This document shows positions 1 to 57,756 of a DNA stretch of 64,000 nucleotides, piece after piece. Source of the stretch: Tenrec ecaudatus (taxonomy: Eukaryota; Chordata; Mammalia; Afrosoricida; Tenrecidae); the NCBI RefSeq assembly GCF_050624435.1, contig NC_134540.1, positions 101,213,739 to 101,277,738 of the forward strand, in the 5' to 3' direction. A program made the position numbers and the translations under genes. The notes under the pieces were generated by a model. The model had not been told where the DNA came from and did not search any database. It saw nothing but the letters and a program-made list of their open reading frames with translations. How positions within the stretch are numbered: position 1 is the first letter of the stretch; each line of letters starts with the position of its first letter.

Positions 1-3000
1 TATAAGTTTAATGATATCCTAATATGAATACCATCATCCTTCTTCAAAGAATTGGAAAGACTGATACCCAACTTCATATGGAGGGGAAGAAGCCCAGAAT
101 TAGCAGAGAACGCCTCAAGAAGGACAAAGTGAGAGGGCTTGCTCTACCTGATTTTAGCATGTATTATACAGCCACAGTGGTCAAAACAGGGTGGTACTTG
201 TAGAACGACAGATATTCAGACTAATGGAAAAGAGCTGAAAACCCAGAAATAAAAATATCAGCATAGGCAACTGATTTTTTATATGGGGTGAAAAAGTATC
301 AAATGGGAAGCAGATGCCCTCTTCAATAAATGGTGCTGGAAAAAAAATGGATATCTACCTGCAGAAAAATGAAGCAAAACCCTTACCTCACTCCATGCAC
401 AAGAATAAACTCAAGGTGGATCACAGACCTTGAGGTATAACACGAAACTATTAGGGCCATCAATGAGGTAATTGGAACAAACCTGAGAACCTTGGCACAG
501 GGAATATATAGGCTATCGGAAATAGGGAAGGATACAAAGACAGATGAGTCACAAATTTATAAATGGGATATACTGAGGATAAATCAAAAGAACTCACCAA
601 AAGTATTAAGAGAGCCCATGGACTGGGAAAACATCTTTACCAATGACACATCAGACAAAGGTCTTATTACTAAAATTTACAATACTTTGTAAACTTACAA
701 TAAGAAAAAAACTAACTGCCCATTAAGGAGGTGGGTAAAAGAACCTGAAGAGAAGTTTCACAGGGGCAGAAATCCGAATGGCCAATAAACATTTGAGAAA
801 AATGTTCCCGATCATTAGCCATAAGAGAAATGCGAATTAAAACAACTATAAGATACCACCTAACACCCTCAAAGATAGTCCAATTCAAAAAATCAGAAAG
901 CAACACGTGTTGGAAGGACTGTGGGGAGATAAGAATGCTCGCCCACTGCTGGTGGACCTGTAAGTATGCGCAGCCATTATGGAAATTGATTTGGTGACAT
1001 GTAAAACAGATGGAGATTTAGCTATCACAGCACCCAGCAATCCCCCTACTGGGCATATAATACTCAGAAGAGACAAGAAACAAACCATGGCCAGACATCT
1101 GTGCTCCAATGTTCATCTTGGCACAGTTCACAATTGCAAGGAGTTGGAAACAACCCAAATTTCCATCAACAGACAAGTGGATCAAAAACTGTGGTACAGA
1201 CATACAATGGAGTACTACACATCCCTAAAAAGCAGTGATGAACGCATGAATCACATTGCTGCATGGAAAGAACTGGCGGAAATTATGCTAAGTGAAGAAA
1301 GCCAAGCACAAAAAGATAAGTACAACATGAGTCCACTGAGGTAAGCTTAAACAAACAAACAAAAAATGGGGCATAGGCGAAAAGCTACTATATACATCTA
1401 TCCCTGAGGTGAGGTCCACCAAGGATGGCAGGGGCCAAACCCAATCCAGGGATACATATGACAGCCAACTAATAATAGGGGGAAATAATGAGGAGGAAAA
1501 ATCATGGGTAGGGGGGAGCAGGGCACTAACCCACCCAAGGGGAGGGTATTGTTTATACTTCCACAAGAGGGAGAGATAGACCAGGCTTCAACCCAATGTG
1601 CCAAGAGATGAATACAACATACCAGCATGTACCAGGGAGCCAGTAGAGAGGTCTGCAGGGCCGGCCCCAATCACAGCTATGTGGACAACCCCCTCTGCGC
1701 CCCACCCCTGCCTAAGAATGCACTTCAGAGGACAGCACTGGGGCTGCAGCTTGGGTAGAGAGGTGTGTCTGATAACAGCACATGGGAGAAATGAAAAGGG
1801 ATGGAAAGGGAGGGGAGGACATCCTGGCCCACCATGCCCCAAGGACGATATTCCTGCTCAGAGCAGACAACACACAGAGAGGACCATAGGACCGGCTGTA
1901 CTATAAGACATGACGTTCCTAACTAAACCAAAGCGCTGCAGGGGACAATACTGGAGACACAGTGCAGAAATTGTGCACAATCTGACCCCACCACGCTGGA
2001 GCAAAACACTAAGGGCATGCAACAGAGCAGCAAGGGGAGCAAAGTGATGAAATTCCCAGGGAACACCAAAAAATAGACTTTGGAGACAGAGTATGGCACC
2101 CCATCAGACTCGACTTGAAAACACTCGTAAAGGCCAACAGACCTTGAACTATTGATAGGTCTTTCCATATTTGTCAGTGGCTTTCTTTCTGCTGTTGTTT
2201 TGTAGGTCTTGACTTTCTGTGTTGTTTTATTAATGTCTATGTATGTCTATCTAGATAAGATAGGTGGGATAAATAATTTAGAAATGAAAAGAACAGGACC
2301 AATGGTTCTGGGGGGAAACGGGAGAAGGGGAGAGGGTAGAAAGGAAGGGGGGTTGGGAACCAACCCAGGGACAAGGGAACAACAAATGAACTAAAATCAA
2401 TGGAGAGAAGGGCGTAGGATGCCTAGTGGGGCTTAATCAAGGGCAATGTAGCAGCGAGGAATTACTAAACCCGAATGAGGCCAAACATGATGGTGGGACA
2501 AGAGCAAAGGAAAGGAAAATAGAGGAAAGAACCATGAGGCAAAGGATATTTATAGAGGTATAAATACAGGCATGTACATGTGTAAATATACATATAATGA
2601 GAGGGGAATAGAATAAGGTGACTAGATTTTCACATTGGTAAAGCAGGACACCAGCGGGACACCAATGATAAAACTCATATCCTGGCGAAATAGCCACATG
2701 GCAGCAGAAAACCATACACCCTAGCTTGTCGTGCATTCTTTCCAAGTATCGGGACTTTTTAAAAATGCCGCAGGACATGGAAAAATTGTTAAAAATCGGG
2801 ACTGTCCCACCAAAAGCAGGACATCTGGTCACTTTAGAATAGAACTATGTACTCATATCTATATGTTAAGAATTAAGGTTGTAGATAGACATTGGGCTTC
2901 AATTCAAGTACTCCCAGAATACAAGAACACTTTGTTCTAACAATCAGTCATTCTGTGATGCTCACCTACCCTACATGATCACTGAAGCCCAAATGTTTGC

Positions 3001-3887
3001 ATAAGTAAATGTGGTGAAGAAAGCTGATAGTGCCCGGCTATTGAAAAATATAGTGTCTGGGGTCTTAAAGGCTTGAAGATAAACAAGCGGCCATCTAGCT
3101 CAGAAGCAACAAAACCCACATGGAAGAAGCACACCATCCTGTGTGATCATGGGGTGTCGATGGGATCAGGTATCAGGCATCTAAGACCCAAAACAAAACC
3201 ATACCCAAGGTGAATGGGGGGATGAGGGTGGGGCAAGGTGAATGGAGTAGAGACCCAATGCTCATCTTTAGACAATTGAACATCCCCCTACAGTGGGGTC
3301 ACAGGGAAGAGATAAGCCAGTCAGGGTGCAGTACAACACTGATGAAACATGAAACACACAACTTTCCTCTAGTTCTTTGATGATTCCTTCCACCACTATC
3401 AAGACCTCAATTTTACCTCAATTTTACAAATAGGATTAGACCAGAGCATGCACACTGCTACAGACAAGATCCTGCAACACAGGGAATCCAGGATAGATAA
3501 CCCACCCACAGGGCCAACAAGGAGAGTAGAGATACCAGGAAGATTAAAGGAGGGTAGGGGGAGAAAAGGGGAATCCATCACAAGGGTCAATCTATGCAAC
3601 CCTCTCAGGGGACGAATAACGGGAAAGTGGGTGGGGGCAATGGAGAATGATGTAAGATATGAAAATAATAATCTATAACATCACAGGTTTGTGAGGGAAG
3701 GCGGGAGAGGGAGGGGGAATAAATGGGGAGCTGATATCAGGGGCTGAAGTGGGAAGAAAATGCTTTAAAAATGATGATGGTAGCAAAAAAAATGATGGTA
3801 GCATGTGTACAAATATACTTGACACACTGAATGAATGTATGGATTTGTGATAAGAGATGTAAGAGACCCCAAAAAAGTATTCAAAAA
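1..3887 (+). mobile_element. L1 LINE, 3' part: ORF2 tail and long 3' UTR
   Basis: Decayed L1 running off the left edge. The first 700 bases or so match the L1 ORF2 C-terminal region with many stops. About 700-1345 carries the typical L1 3' segment ending in a 'gaaattatgctaagtgaag' motif. A long purine-rich 3' UTR follows to an A-rich end near 3880. It lies antisense in ERCC5 intron 14 and is interrupted by the hAT element at 2614-2836. Short open frames here are L1 debris. Confidence 0.85.
2614..2836. mobile_element. Non-autonomous hAT element (MITE), nested in L1
   Basis: 223 bp with terminal inverted repeats: TAAGGTGACTAGATTTTC at the left and the reverse complement of TAAAGTGACCAGATGTCC at the right. 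It is flanked by perfect 8-bp target duplications GAATAGAA at 2606-2613 and 2837-2844, as for hAT transposition. No coding capacity. Confidence 0.85.
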
Positions 3888-4926
3888 TTACTAGTCACCT
3901 AAGAGATAAACTATGTACCTAATATTCATCATATTATTATTCATTAACTGAAATGTAAGGGTCTAATAAGTAAACTAAACTAACATTAAATGTCCTTGAT
4001 GAAATATAATCTGAACACTTGAAACTATGAAAACTATAACACAGCAAAAAGCTTACATTAATAAGTGGGGGAGGGAGATAGATGTAAAATTATACTTATC
4101 TATAATAATAAATGAGTACATAAGGAGGAGAGAAAAGATAAAAGGAAATTAGCCAAAATGGTAATATCTACATTAGAGGAGGTAGATAAAAGTAATTTTA
4201 TTTTTTTTATTTTAATGTTTTAGGGCAATAAATATGTATTAACTTATATAAAGGGTGAAAGTCTTACAACAAAATTCATCTGAAATTAAGGCGTAACCAA
4301 TGAGTCACCACGCCAAATACAGTTTCTTCGCTGTTGCCTCATAATATTTTCAGTAGAGAAAGTTATCAGATGAATAAAAATAGATATATGCTGGAAATAT
4401 TGCTTGCTCTACCTTTTGTTCTGTTCTTTAAAATGAATCAAAACTAATAGAAAACAATTAACTTAATATGTGGTCTCAAGGCATGTGGCCTCATTTATTG
4501 AACTGATTTATTTGTGTTTTATCGCTTTGTTCTGGGGAGGGAGAGAGCTTGTTTTGGAGTGGGTAGAAACATTCTCACAAGTAAAGTAAGATGTAACTAC
4601 CTATGTGGGTGAACTGAAGACCACACAAAAGGCCTCTTTCTCTTCCAAAACTTCCTTCACTAATAGAAGCTTCTCATTTTCTGCCTTTCCCAGTCAGACA
4701 GAACAAGAAAAGACTCTAAAGCCCAGCTCTCAAAGTGAAATTATAAAGTGAAGACTAAGTCCGCCTTTCTTTTTCTATTTGCTGCTTCTCTTATCTACAG
4801 CCCCATCGTTTTCAAATGTACTTGCCATGCCCTAAAATAAAAATGAATGGGTTTTCAGTAGCCACCAATCAAGACCATAACAATTTACCCTTTCTCCTGA
4901 ACTTTAGAACAAAGGCCTATGATTAC
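3888..4926. other. ERCC5 intron 14 remainder
   Basis: AT-rich non-coding sequence; no clear repeat family or exon recognised. I looked on the minus strand for the last ERCC5 exon (PCNA box and basic C terminus) and did not find it here. Confidence 0.5.
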
Positions 4927-27860
<22,934 letters not shown>

Positions 27861-27947
27861 GGAACGTTGAAACGTTCAATACGTAGTATCCGGCTGCCGA
27901 GGAGACGAATTTCTACGTGTATTTTTAACATCGTAAATCGCTGGGGA

Positions 27948-28375
27948 GGATTTTGTAAAGATGTACAGATCAGAGCTGGAAACACAGGGAATCCAGGCCA
28001 GATAAACCCCTCAGGGCCAATACTGAGAGTAGAGATACCAGGAGGGGAAGGGGGAGAAAAGGGGAACTGATCACAATGATCTACATCCTACCCTCTCCCC
28101 GGGCGGGGGGGGATACACAACAGAAAAGTGGGTGAAGGGAGACATCGGACAGTGTAAGTCGTGAAAAATAATTATAAATGAACAAGGGTTCGTGAGGGAG
28201 GGGGGTTGTAGGAAGGGCGGGGGAAAAATGAGCTGATGCCAAGGTCTTAAGTAGAACGAAAATGTTTTTGAGAATGTTGATGGCAGCAAATGTACAAATG
28301 TGCTTGACACAATGTATGTGTGGATTGTGGTAAGAGTTGTACAAGCCCCCAATAACATGATTAAAAAGAAAAAAA
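27948..28375 (+). mobile_element. Afrotherian-type L1 3' end
   Basis: From 'gtacagatcagagctggaaa' to 'caagcccccaataacatgat' plus an A-rich tail. It lies just outside the ERCC5 CpG-rich promoter. Confidence 0.85.
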
Positions 28376-28382
28376 TGTACAA

Positions 28383-28445
28383 CTATGGAACCCAAAGGGA
28401 CAGGTCTACTCTGTCCTGTAGGATCGCTATGAGCCACGAGTTTGA
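28383..28445 (+). mobile_element. AfroSINE 3' fragment
   Basis: 'ggacaggtctactctgtcct' to 'gatcgctatgagccacgagt', tail half only. Confidence 0.75.
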
Positions 28446-29870
28446 GTTTGTTCTTTTGTTTATGAATTGAAGTCTACTGGATGGAAAGGGGTGTGGTTTG
28501 ATCTGGGTTTTCTTCCCAGTGGGCAGCCACCTGTCAATGTTTCTTGTGTGTTGTTTTACACGTGAAGGGACAAGAATGGATGCATTGTTGGTGCTATTAA
28601 ACAGCTTTAACCTTTGAAATCTGGGTTCATTTTCTACAGCATCAAGACTTTGCAGTTACACAGTTTGAGACTTGGACATTTCAGGCCAAGATTCTGATTC
28701 CGACCTTATCACATCTTAGTATTTGACATTGCTTAGGTCACAATTTTCCAGAACTTCCATTTCTTCACTTGTAATATGGGCATGAAACCAATCCAGCAGT
28801 CTGTGTATTCTACTAAGAATTTGAAGTGATCTATGCAAAGCACTTGGGCTAGTAGTTAATAAATGGTAATATTACCATACACACTAATTCAAATTTGAAC
28901 TAAAAACCAAACCTAAAATCGGTAAATGGGTTAATTTAAATGAGCAGGTAATTTTTAAAAGACAAAACTATACAGTGTTTAGAAAAGACACCTTATGCCC
29001 CAACAATGGTTCATCGTGGCCATGTTTAGTTGACTAAGTTACAACTAAATATCTCAGGAAAAAGCTGAATATACTTTCCATGTCCTCCATATGTAATATG
29101 ATCTCCAGAAATCGTTCCCAATTGTATTTAACTCATGGCGCAGTGCTCGGTTCCAGGGAGCCGATCTTAGAAACCCAGTTTTCAGCAAAGCAAACACTAC
29201 CTGGTCCTGTACCATCCTCACAATCGTATTTGAACGCATGGTTGCAGCCTAGCATAGGGCAATCCAATTTATCAAGGGCTTTTTTTAAAAAAATTTTTTT
29301 TATCAAGGGCTTTTTACTAATAGGAATTGCTTTTTCAGTTTTCATCTCCTCCAACCACAGGAGACTGCAAACTTATTGAAGCCAAGAATTACGTTGTTGA
29401 TTTATAATCTCCCAAGGGTTCCATAAATACTGCGTAAATTATATCTTCCAGAGTCTAGTCCAATACTCCAGTTGCATTGTTGCTCCGTGCTGGAAGAGAA
29501 TTTCCTTCAAGTCAGCACCCCGTTGGCAATGAAACACCTTTTGTATAGCTCATAAGCTAGTAGATATCTGCTATTGTAGCCCCACTGAGATCATTTCAGT
29601 GCCTCAAGAAGCTGTAACACTGACTTTGGGAAAGACTGTTAGAAAGAAACATAACTAAAGGCTTTAATTTATAACAAACTCATTAGATGCTTTTTTTAAA
29701 GATGCTACTTAAAGAGCCATCTATAAACAACCTGAGCAGGAAAATACACACTTCTCTCAATAGTACATCACTTAAATAGTACTTTTTATACCTAGACACT
29801 GTTCTCAATACTTTACGTGTATTAACATGTTCTTCAAAACAGTTCAAGAAGTTCTTTTATTGGTGGAACG
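28446..29870. other. Intergenic DNA without recognised genes
   Basis: AT-rich. A short direct repeat 'ttatcaagggctttttt'-like occurs twice near 29270-29310. A MIR-like head lies at about 29780-29840. Confidence 0.4.
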
Positions 29871-30720
29871 GTGGCCCCGGGCTCAGAGAAGCGGGTCCAG
29901 GGCACTCTGGGCAGACCCAGAGGTAGTGGGGCGGCAGCATCACGCCTGGCAACCTCGGCAGCACAGGTGCGGGACTTTGCGGGCCACTCTGGCCTGGCCG
30001 CCTTGCTCGACTCCACCCCCCTCTGCTGGCCGCCCAGGTGCCTGAGATGGGGAGCCACCAGCTGATGAGAAACCCCTCCAGCAATGAAAGGAGGAAGAGA
30101 GAAATTTCAGCGGGCGCTGCTTCAGGAAGACTCACAAAAGGGTGGCTACTAGGCACAGGACCCAAAACGGCCACGGGCTCGAGGGGGCTGTGTGGTCCTA
30201 GAGCGTTCAGCAAGGAGCCCTGCCACGGGTTCAGGGAGGTCTGTGATCTGCATCAGAAGTAGACGTCTGGACTGCACTTTGGGTGGAACAGACAAAAGAA
30301 TCTGATTGCTCGTAAAGACAGTTCCCGGGATGGACAGCGCCAAGGCTAAAGCGCTTTTGAGCAGTGCGGTTACTCTGGAGAAGTTGTCTGACTGTGAAGA
30401 AAAATTCTGGGGCACGCCTGCCCCTGCCAGGGGACTGCCGGGCTGGGTCTGAGACCAAATAGGGCTCTCAGTTCAAGGATTCGGAGGAGCAGTGGCTGGC
30501 GTCCTGGCGGAACGGGTATGTGCCCCAGCCTGAGAAGGTAGTCGTGCTGGGCACCATGGAATACATCTGCTAGAAGCCTTTTGGAATGGACGTTCATCCT
30601 GGTGGGGGAACACGGGGCCCTGTATAGTTTAAGATGAGGAGCGACATGAACTGGCCCTGAACCTGAGGACTTCCTGGAAGTGGGCTTCAAGAAGCTAGGC
30701 CAAAAAGTGTAGCCTGACCA
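29870..30720. other. GC-rich block of unknown origin
   Basis: About 850 bp of GC-rich sequence in AT-rich intergenic DNA, with several overlapping frames on both strands but no frame I recognise. One plus frame begins MDSAKAKALLSSAV at 30330 and stops after 40 codons. It could be a decayed retrocopy; a later AATAAA near 31394 could end it. No family assigned. Confidence 0.3.
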
Positions 30721-31690
30721 AGATGCCTTTTTCTGAGCCCTTGGTAAGGTCTCCGTCCCAAGGCTGGGGCAGAGACTGGGAGCCTACCTTGACCTTTAGT
30801 CTGGGGGTGAGAGGGTTGCAAAACACTGACTCCCTCTGGCTTCAGAGGTGGAAAGCGGGCAGGCTCAGAGAAGCTGGCCTTTTCTCCTACCTTTGTTAAA
30901 TATTGACCAGGCCCAGAAACCCTGCTGCTTTACCTCTGAATACATCAGGTCGCCTGCTGTAAGTCTGCAGTGACACAGGGTTCCCCTCAGGAACTGGAAC
31001 CAAGCTGACGGGGAGCAGGCTGCCCTATTAGATGTTACCAGTTCTCTCAGTAATAATGTCCTTTGTAGGACTTAGGATTTTTATTTTTAAAGTCAGAAGC
31101 CCTTTTCAAATTGACTTTGTATTTTCTTGTCCTATTTTTCCTCTTCCCCTTCACCACTCCACGGAGGTGTCCCCACGCCACAGCATTTCCTTTGAAAATT
31201 CCCATACTTAGCAGAGTTCAGAGACTTTCAGAGAGCAGGGCTCTGTAGCAGCCCCTGGGGGATTCCTAGGTGGTTGCTCTCCCCTGTCCAGCACCCCTCC
31301 CCCAGCCAGCAGGGAGCCAAGGCACCTGTGCACTTTTACCTTGAGTTTCCTATTATTTTAGATGGTTATTTTGATGATGAAAATTAACCCACAATAAAAT
31401 GTACAAATCCCGGGGGGCTGTACTATTACCACCTTCATTTTAAAAATGAGAAAGTACAGAAAAATAAATTAGTCTTAACTTGGCTAAGCTCAGATAGTGA
31501 AGTACAGACTCAAGTTTTACTCTGTAAAGCATCTCTGGAGACCCCTAAGAGGAGATGGTCAAGAATATTAGACCAAAGCTGGGACTAGCCTTGCCATCAT
31601 GCAGTCTGTGTTGCGGATCCAATTAGGTTAAAATTTAACACCTATCATTTAATGTCCCTTTTGGTGCATTTTAAATTTGTTCATTTTTAA
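30721..31690. other. Intergenic DNA
   Basis: Moderate GC; may continue the preceding block as an untranslated tail. A MIR-like piece lies at about 31410-31520. Confidence 0.3.
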
Positions 31691-31985
31691 TATTTTCTTT
31701 CTTTTCTATTGAGGCCTTTCTCTATTTTACTTTTGTCATTGTTTTTGGGGTGTGTGTGTGTGTGTGTGTGTGTGTGTTCTTCTATATATGAAATCCAAAA
31801 TAGGTAAGTCGAAGGGGAGATTAACTGAATTAGTTTCTTGCAGGTATAGGAGGGAAGGTTAGTGGTGGTGGGGAGAGGGGAGCTAACAATGAGTACATGA
31901 AAGAAGAAAATGTTCCAGAATTGACTGGGATGATTGTACACTTCTGAATATGATTGAATAAGTCAACTGTACATATAAATTACAT
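31690..31985 (+). mobile_element. L1 3' UTR-like fragment with (TG)n
   Basis: 'gaggaggg..ggggagctaac' style purine-rich UTR and 'gtacacttctgaatatgatt' tail. A TG microsatellite lies at about 31749-31776. Confidence 0.5.
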
Positions 31986-31987
31986 AC

Positions 31988-32564
31988 TGAGATAGTTTAT
32001 TGTGCCAGCCTGGCCGATTAACACAAGTGGGATTAATTGAAGGGCAGAGCGGTAAGTGGCTCGATGAGCCTCGCCTTTCTTGTCTCTCGCTCTTTAATCA
32101 TTGGACCGGTGTGCGGCTGCCTTGCTTGGTCTGTGCCTCAATTTAAAGGGCACACTACCTGTGGGACACCTAGCCTGTGGACTGTCGCTGTAAGCTGAGG
32201 TCCCTTTAAGACCACACAATTGAAATTGACATCTCCAGAGCTGAGGACTGGCAGCTGGTGACCTGGCTGAAGGTTTGTGACCTGCCTCGCTGCTTGCTGC
32301 CTGTGCTGGGATAGGATAGCTTTCTCTCTACAGAGAACTGACTACCTGACAGCCCTCAAGACTTGAAGGACTGCCAGTGTCTCACAACTCTCTCACGGGA
32401 GTGAGTCGCACTGAGCCATTTGTACTGCTTTACAATTTAACTGTTCATTTCTTGTATTATATATCTATCTGTATATAATGTAACAGTTCATTTCTTGTGT
32501 TATATATCTATCTATATATAAAATTATCAGCAATCTGGTTTTATCTCTCTAGAGAACCCTAACA
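31988..32564 (+). mobile_element. ERVL-like solo LTR
   Basis: About 577 bp, starts TGAGATAGTTTATTGTGCCA and ends CTAGAGAACCCTAACA, the MLT2/ERVL style. Same family as 33764. Target duplication not clear. Confidence 0.65.
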
Positions 32565-32656
32565 TATATACCAATAAAACGTTAAAAATAAAAGTAGAGA
32601 TAATATGATAGTAATGTTCTTGAACATGAAAGATGTATGCATTAATCCTTGTTTAC

Positions 32657-32845
32657 TCAAAAACTCATTGCCATCAAGTCGATGCCGACTCATAGCAACC
32701 CTACAGCACAGGATTGAACTCTCCCTTGAGTTTTCAAGACTTACTCTCTACAGGAGTAGAAAGCCTCATCTTTTTCCTGAGGCATGACTGGTGGTTTCAA
32801 ACTGCCCACCTTATGGATAACACAGACAAAATGTACCACTCCACC
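32657..32845 (-). mobile_element. AfroSINE (reverse)
   Basis: 'cattgccatcaagtcgatgc' to 'caaactgcccaccttatgga', complement of the SINE. Confidence 0.85.
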
Positions 32846-32963
32846 ACCAGCTCTCTCCAACTCTTGCTTAGTTTCAGAAAAATATGCCTCATTCAACTTT
32901 GTCTGTCCCTTACAACTACCAGTTAAGTTAGTAAATGCACATATATAAAGACACAAAAAACTG

Positions 32964-33563
32964 GCTGTGATTTTGTGTCAACTTGGCTTAGGATTCTCAG
33001 TGGTTTGGCAGTTAACACCAAGTAATCTCCAAAACCTGACCTAACACAATATAATCACAGTCAACCCTTGTAAACCTCCGAAATGGAATAAGATTAGGGT
33101 GGAATGCAACAGTCAAGTCACAGCCAATCACTCTCCTCTGGTCTGTAGCCTGCTTTCAAGGTAAGTAGTCATGGGAGATCCTGTATTCTTTTTGGTTAGG
33201 TCTAGATCCTGCATCTGGCTCACTGACTTCACCTTCTTTGGACTTGAGCTAACAGCCTGCCATATTGCCTGCTGATCCTGGGAGTCATCAGTAGCCTATC
33301 ATCTGACCTACTGACCTTGGATTCATTCACCTCTGCAGCCAGTGCCTGTCACCTTCCTGCCAATCTTGAATTCATCAGCTCTTGCAGTTATGCAGGTCAA
33401 GAGAAGCTTCCAACCAAACACCTGACTCACGAACTTGGAACCTGCCCATACTTGGACTTACCCCTATCTGTAACTACTTGAGCCATTTTCTTGACAGAAA
33501 TTCTTTCTTATAGATAGATAAGCTTCAATGATTTTGTTTCTACAGAGAACCCAGTCTAAGACA
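32964..33563 (+). mobile_element. ERVL/MLT2-like LTR
   Basis: Starts 'tgtgattttgtgtcaacttg' and ends 'agagaacccagtctaagaca', the classical MLT2-type termini. Non-coding. Confidence 0.65.
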
Positions 33564-33763
33564 TTAACCACAAGCCATAGTGTGCATAAATTCTTCCTCA
33601 TCCCCTAGGTGTCACCCTATGATTTTTCTTATTTTGTATTGTTTCCTTTCCCTTTAGCTCTTCTCTGATTATTGACTTAAGCTATATAAAATTGCTGATA
33701 TCCAACCATGTTTGACCTTAAAAAAATGGCAACTTCATTTGATTCAAGCTAAGAGATAGAAGG

Positions 33764-34219
33764 TGCTATAGTTTATTGTGCCAGCCTGGCCGATAAACAC
33801 AAGTAGGATTAACTGAAGGACAGAGGGATAAATGGCTTGCTTGTTCTGTGCCTCAGTTTAAAGGGGTACACTACCTGTGGGATGCCTAGCATGTGGACTG
33901 TGTTGCTGTAAGTTGAGGTCCCTTTAAGCCCACACGATTGGAATATTCATCTCTGGAGCTGGGAACTGACAGTTGATGACAGTTGGGGACCAGCCCTGCA
34001 GTTTGCTGCCTGGGTATATATAGCCCAGCTGTCTCTACAGAAGGAAACGAGTAACTGGCAGCTCTCAAAAACTTGAAGGACTGCTAGTGTCTCACTGCTT
34101 TAGAAACAACTGCTAATTTCTTGTATTATCTATCTGTATATTATTTAACGGTTTATTTCTTGAATTATATATCTATCTTTATAAATATATTTATATATAA
34201 TTACTAGCAATCTGGTTAC
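33764..34219 (+). mobile_element. ERVL-like LTR, 3' end missing
   Basis: Same family and orientation as 31988-32564. The match stops after 'agcaatctggtt', about 25 bp short of the LTR end. Confidence 0.65.
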
Positions 34220-34289
34220 CATGTATTTCAAACAAAATTGCAAGAGGATTTTGTACCCAAAACAATCATTCAAAAACTTCACACAAATA

Positions 34290-35705
34290 AAAGTAGAAAA
34301 CAAAACTTTATTTGATGAAAACTTTTTTTTCAAAGTTCCAGTATGAAGTAACAAAATCAGCAACCTCCAAATCTCTTTCGGTCCTTTGCATTTCAAGCAA
34401 AATATTCTCTTCAGAAAAATGACCATTTCTTAATATATATAACCCTTTCTGTAGGCTCAGCATGTATGAGTAAATTGATATAAAATTCAAATGATAAAAA
34501 ATGAAAATATTTTAAAAATAAAATATGAACCTTCCCTTTGAAGTGTATTGCAATATGGTTATCAACATATTCAGCACCTTTTAACAACCAAGTTAGTGCT
34601 TTGAGCCCTGGAATAAGCCCCTGAAAGAAAAACCAAGACATCCTAGAGTTTAGTGACTCATAAGTTAGCAGCAGAAAAATCCACAGCAGCTAGAGAGAGA
34701 ACACATATATGAAATTCACACTTTCAGAAAATTTAACACTCACTTTAAACATATAATTGTCTATGGGTTTATAAAAAGAAAGCTCAAGGTTTGGAAATTA
34801 AATAGTTGTTCTCTGAATAACTTGGGCATTCCTAATACATCTTTAATGCTCTTATCACCATGACTCCTTATCATATATATCATATATATATATGGCCTTC
34901 AAGGGGCCAAGCAGATATATCCCACAAACTACCTTGGATACAAAAGTCCCCTTGCTCTTCATTCTATTCCTAAAGGAAAGTGTATTCTCAGTTTATAGAT
35001 GTCTTTCAAGACCCCAAGGTCTTGCAAGTATCTGGTGGTAACATATCAAGTCAAGAATATCCTGAATCAGTGCACTGTCACCTTTTTGCACCAAGAGAAA
35101 AGATCGGTTTCTTGAGTCCTTTTTCCTTTACCTCTTAATGGAGAATCCTGAGAAAGTTTACCAGCAAATCACATGTAGTGTGGCGGACAAGATACCACAA
35201 GTAAAAGAAGTGCTAGACTCATTGAATCATTTAAAATGAGCTTTTATCATAAAAGAAAAATCTAGAAATGCAAAATCTCCATTTTTTAAAAGGAGGGAAA
35301 ATGGTGCCTTAAAATCTTAATCTTGAAGTAAAATTGTGTATAGAATTAAATAATTTCATGCTTAAGTATTCTCTATGTCTCAATTCTACTACTGAATTTG
35401 ACTTTAGATAGCAGTGAAAGTTTTAATTGGGTTTTGTGAAACTTTTTATCCTGCTTATTTAAATTACCCTTAACTTCAAAAGGACAATCATCTGTGCTTA
35501 TCTGCTCATATATCTGAGATCATCCACCATAATCATATACAAGCTTATTTACTGGAGAACTAGGTTATATTTGTACCACAAGATCTATTCATATTAAATG
35601 TACTGCGAGACTTAAAATCTTCTATCTTAATACAGCTGTATGTACCCAGCTGCACACACCAGCCAGATGTATACATTAGTTGCTCAGTACCCAGCACACA
35701 TACAG
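34290..35705 (-). other. BIVM: BIVM 3' UTR (inferred)
   Basis: The sequence downstream of the stop has no canonical AATAAA for about 1.4 kb until 34307-34312; an ATTAAA variant occurs near 35412. The extent is inferred. Two coding-like segments lie inside (34308-34448 and 34531-34620), reported separately as a finding. A short AT repeat lies at about 34876-34892. Confidence 0.55.
34307..34312 (-). terminator. Polyadenylation signal AATAAA, probably BIVM
   Basis: The first canonical AATAAA after the BIVM stop. It is followed within 30-40 nt by a T/GT-rich stretch (TTTGTGTGAAG) suited to a downstream element. Confidence 0.55.

Positions 35706-57756
<22,051 letters not shown>

Noticed and set aside
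979..1344. 121-codon plus frame near the left edge
   Set aside because: Matches the L1 3' region just after ORF2; repeat debris rather than a gene.
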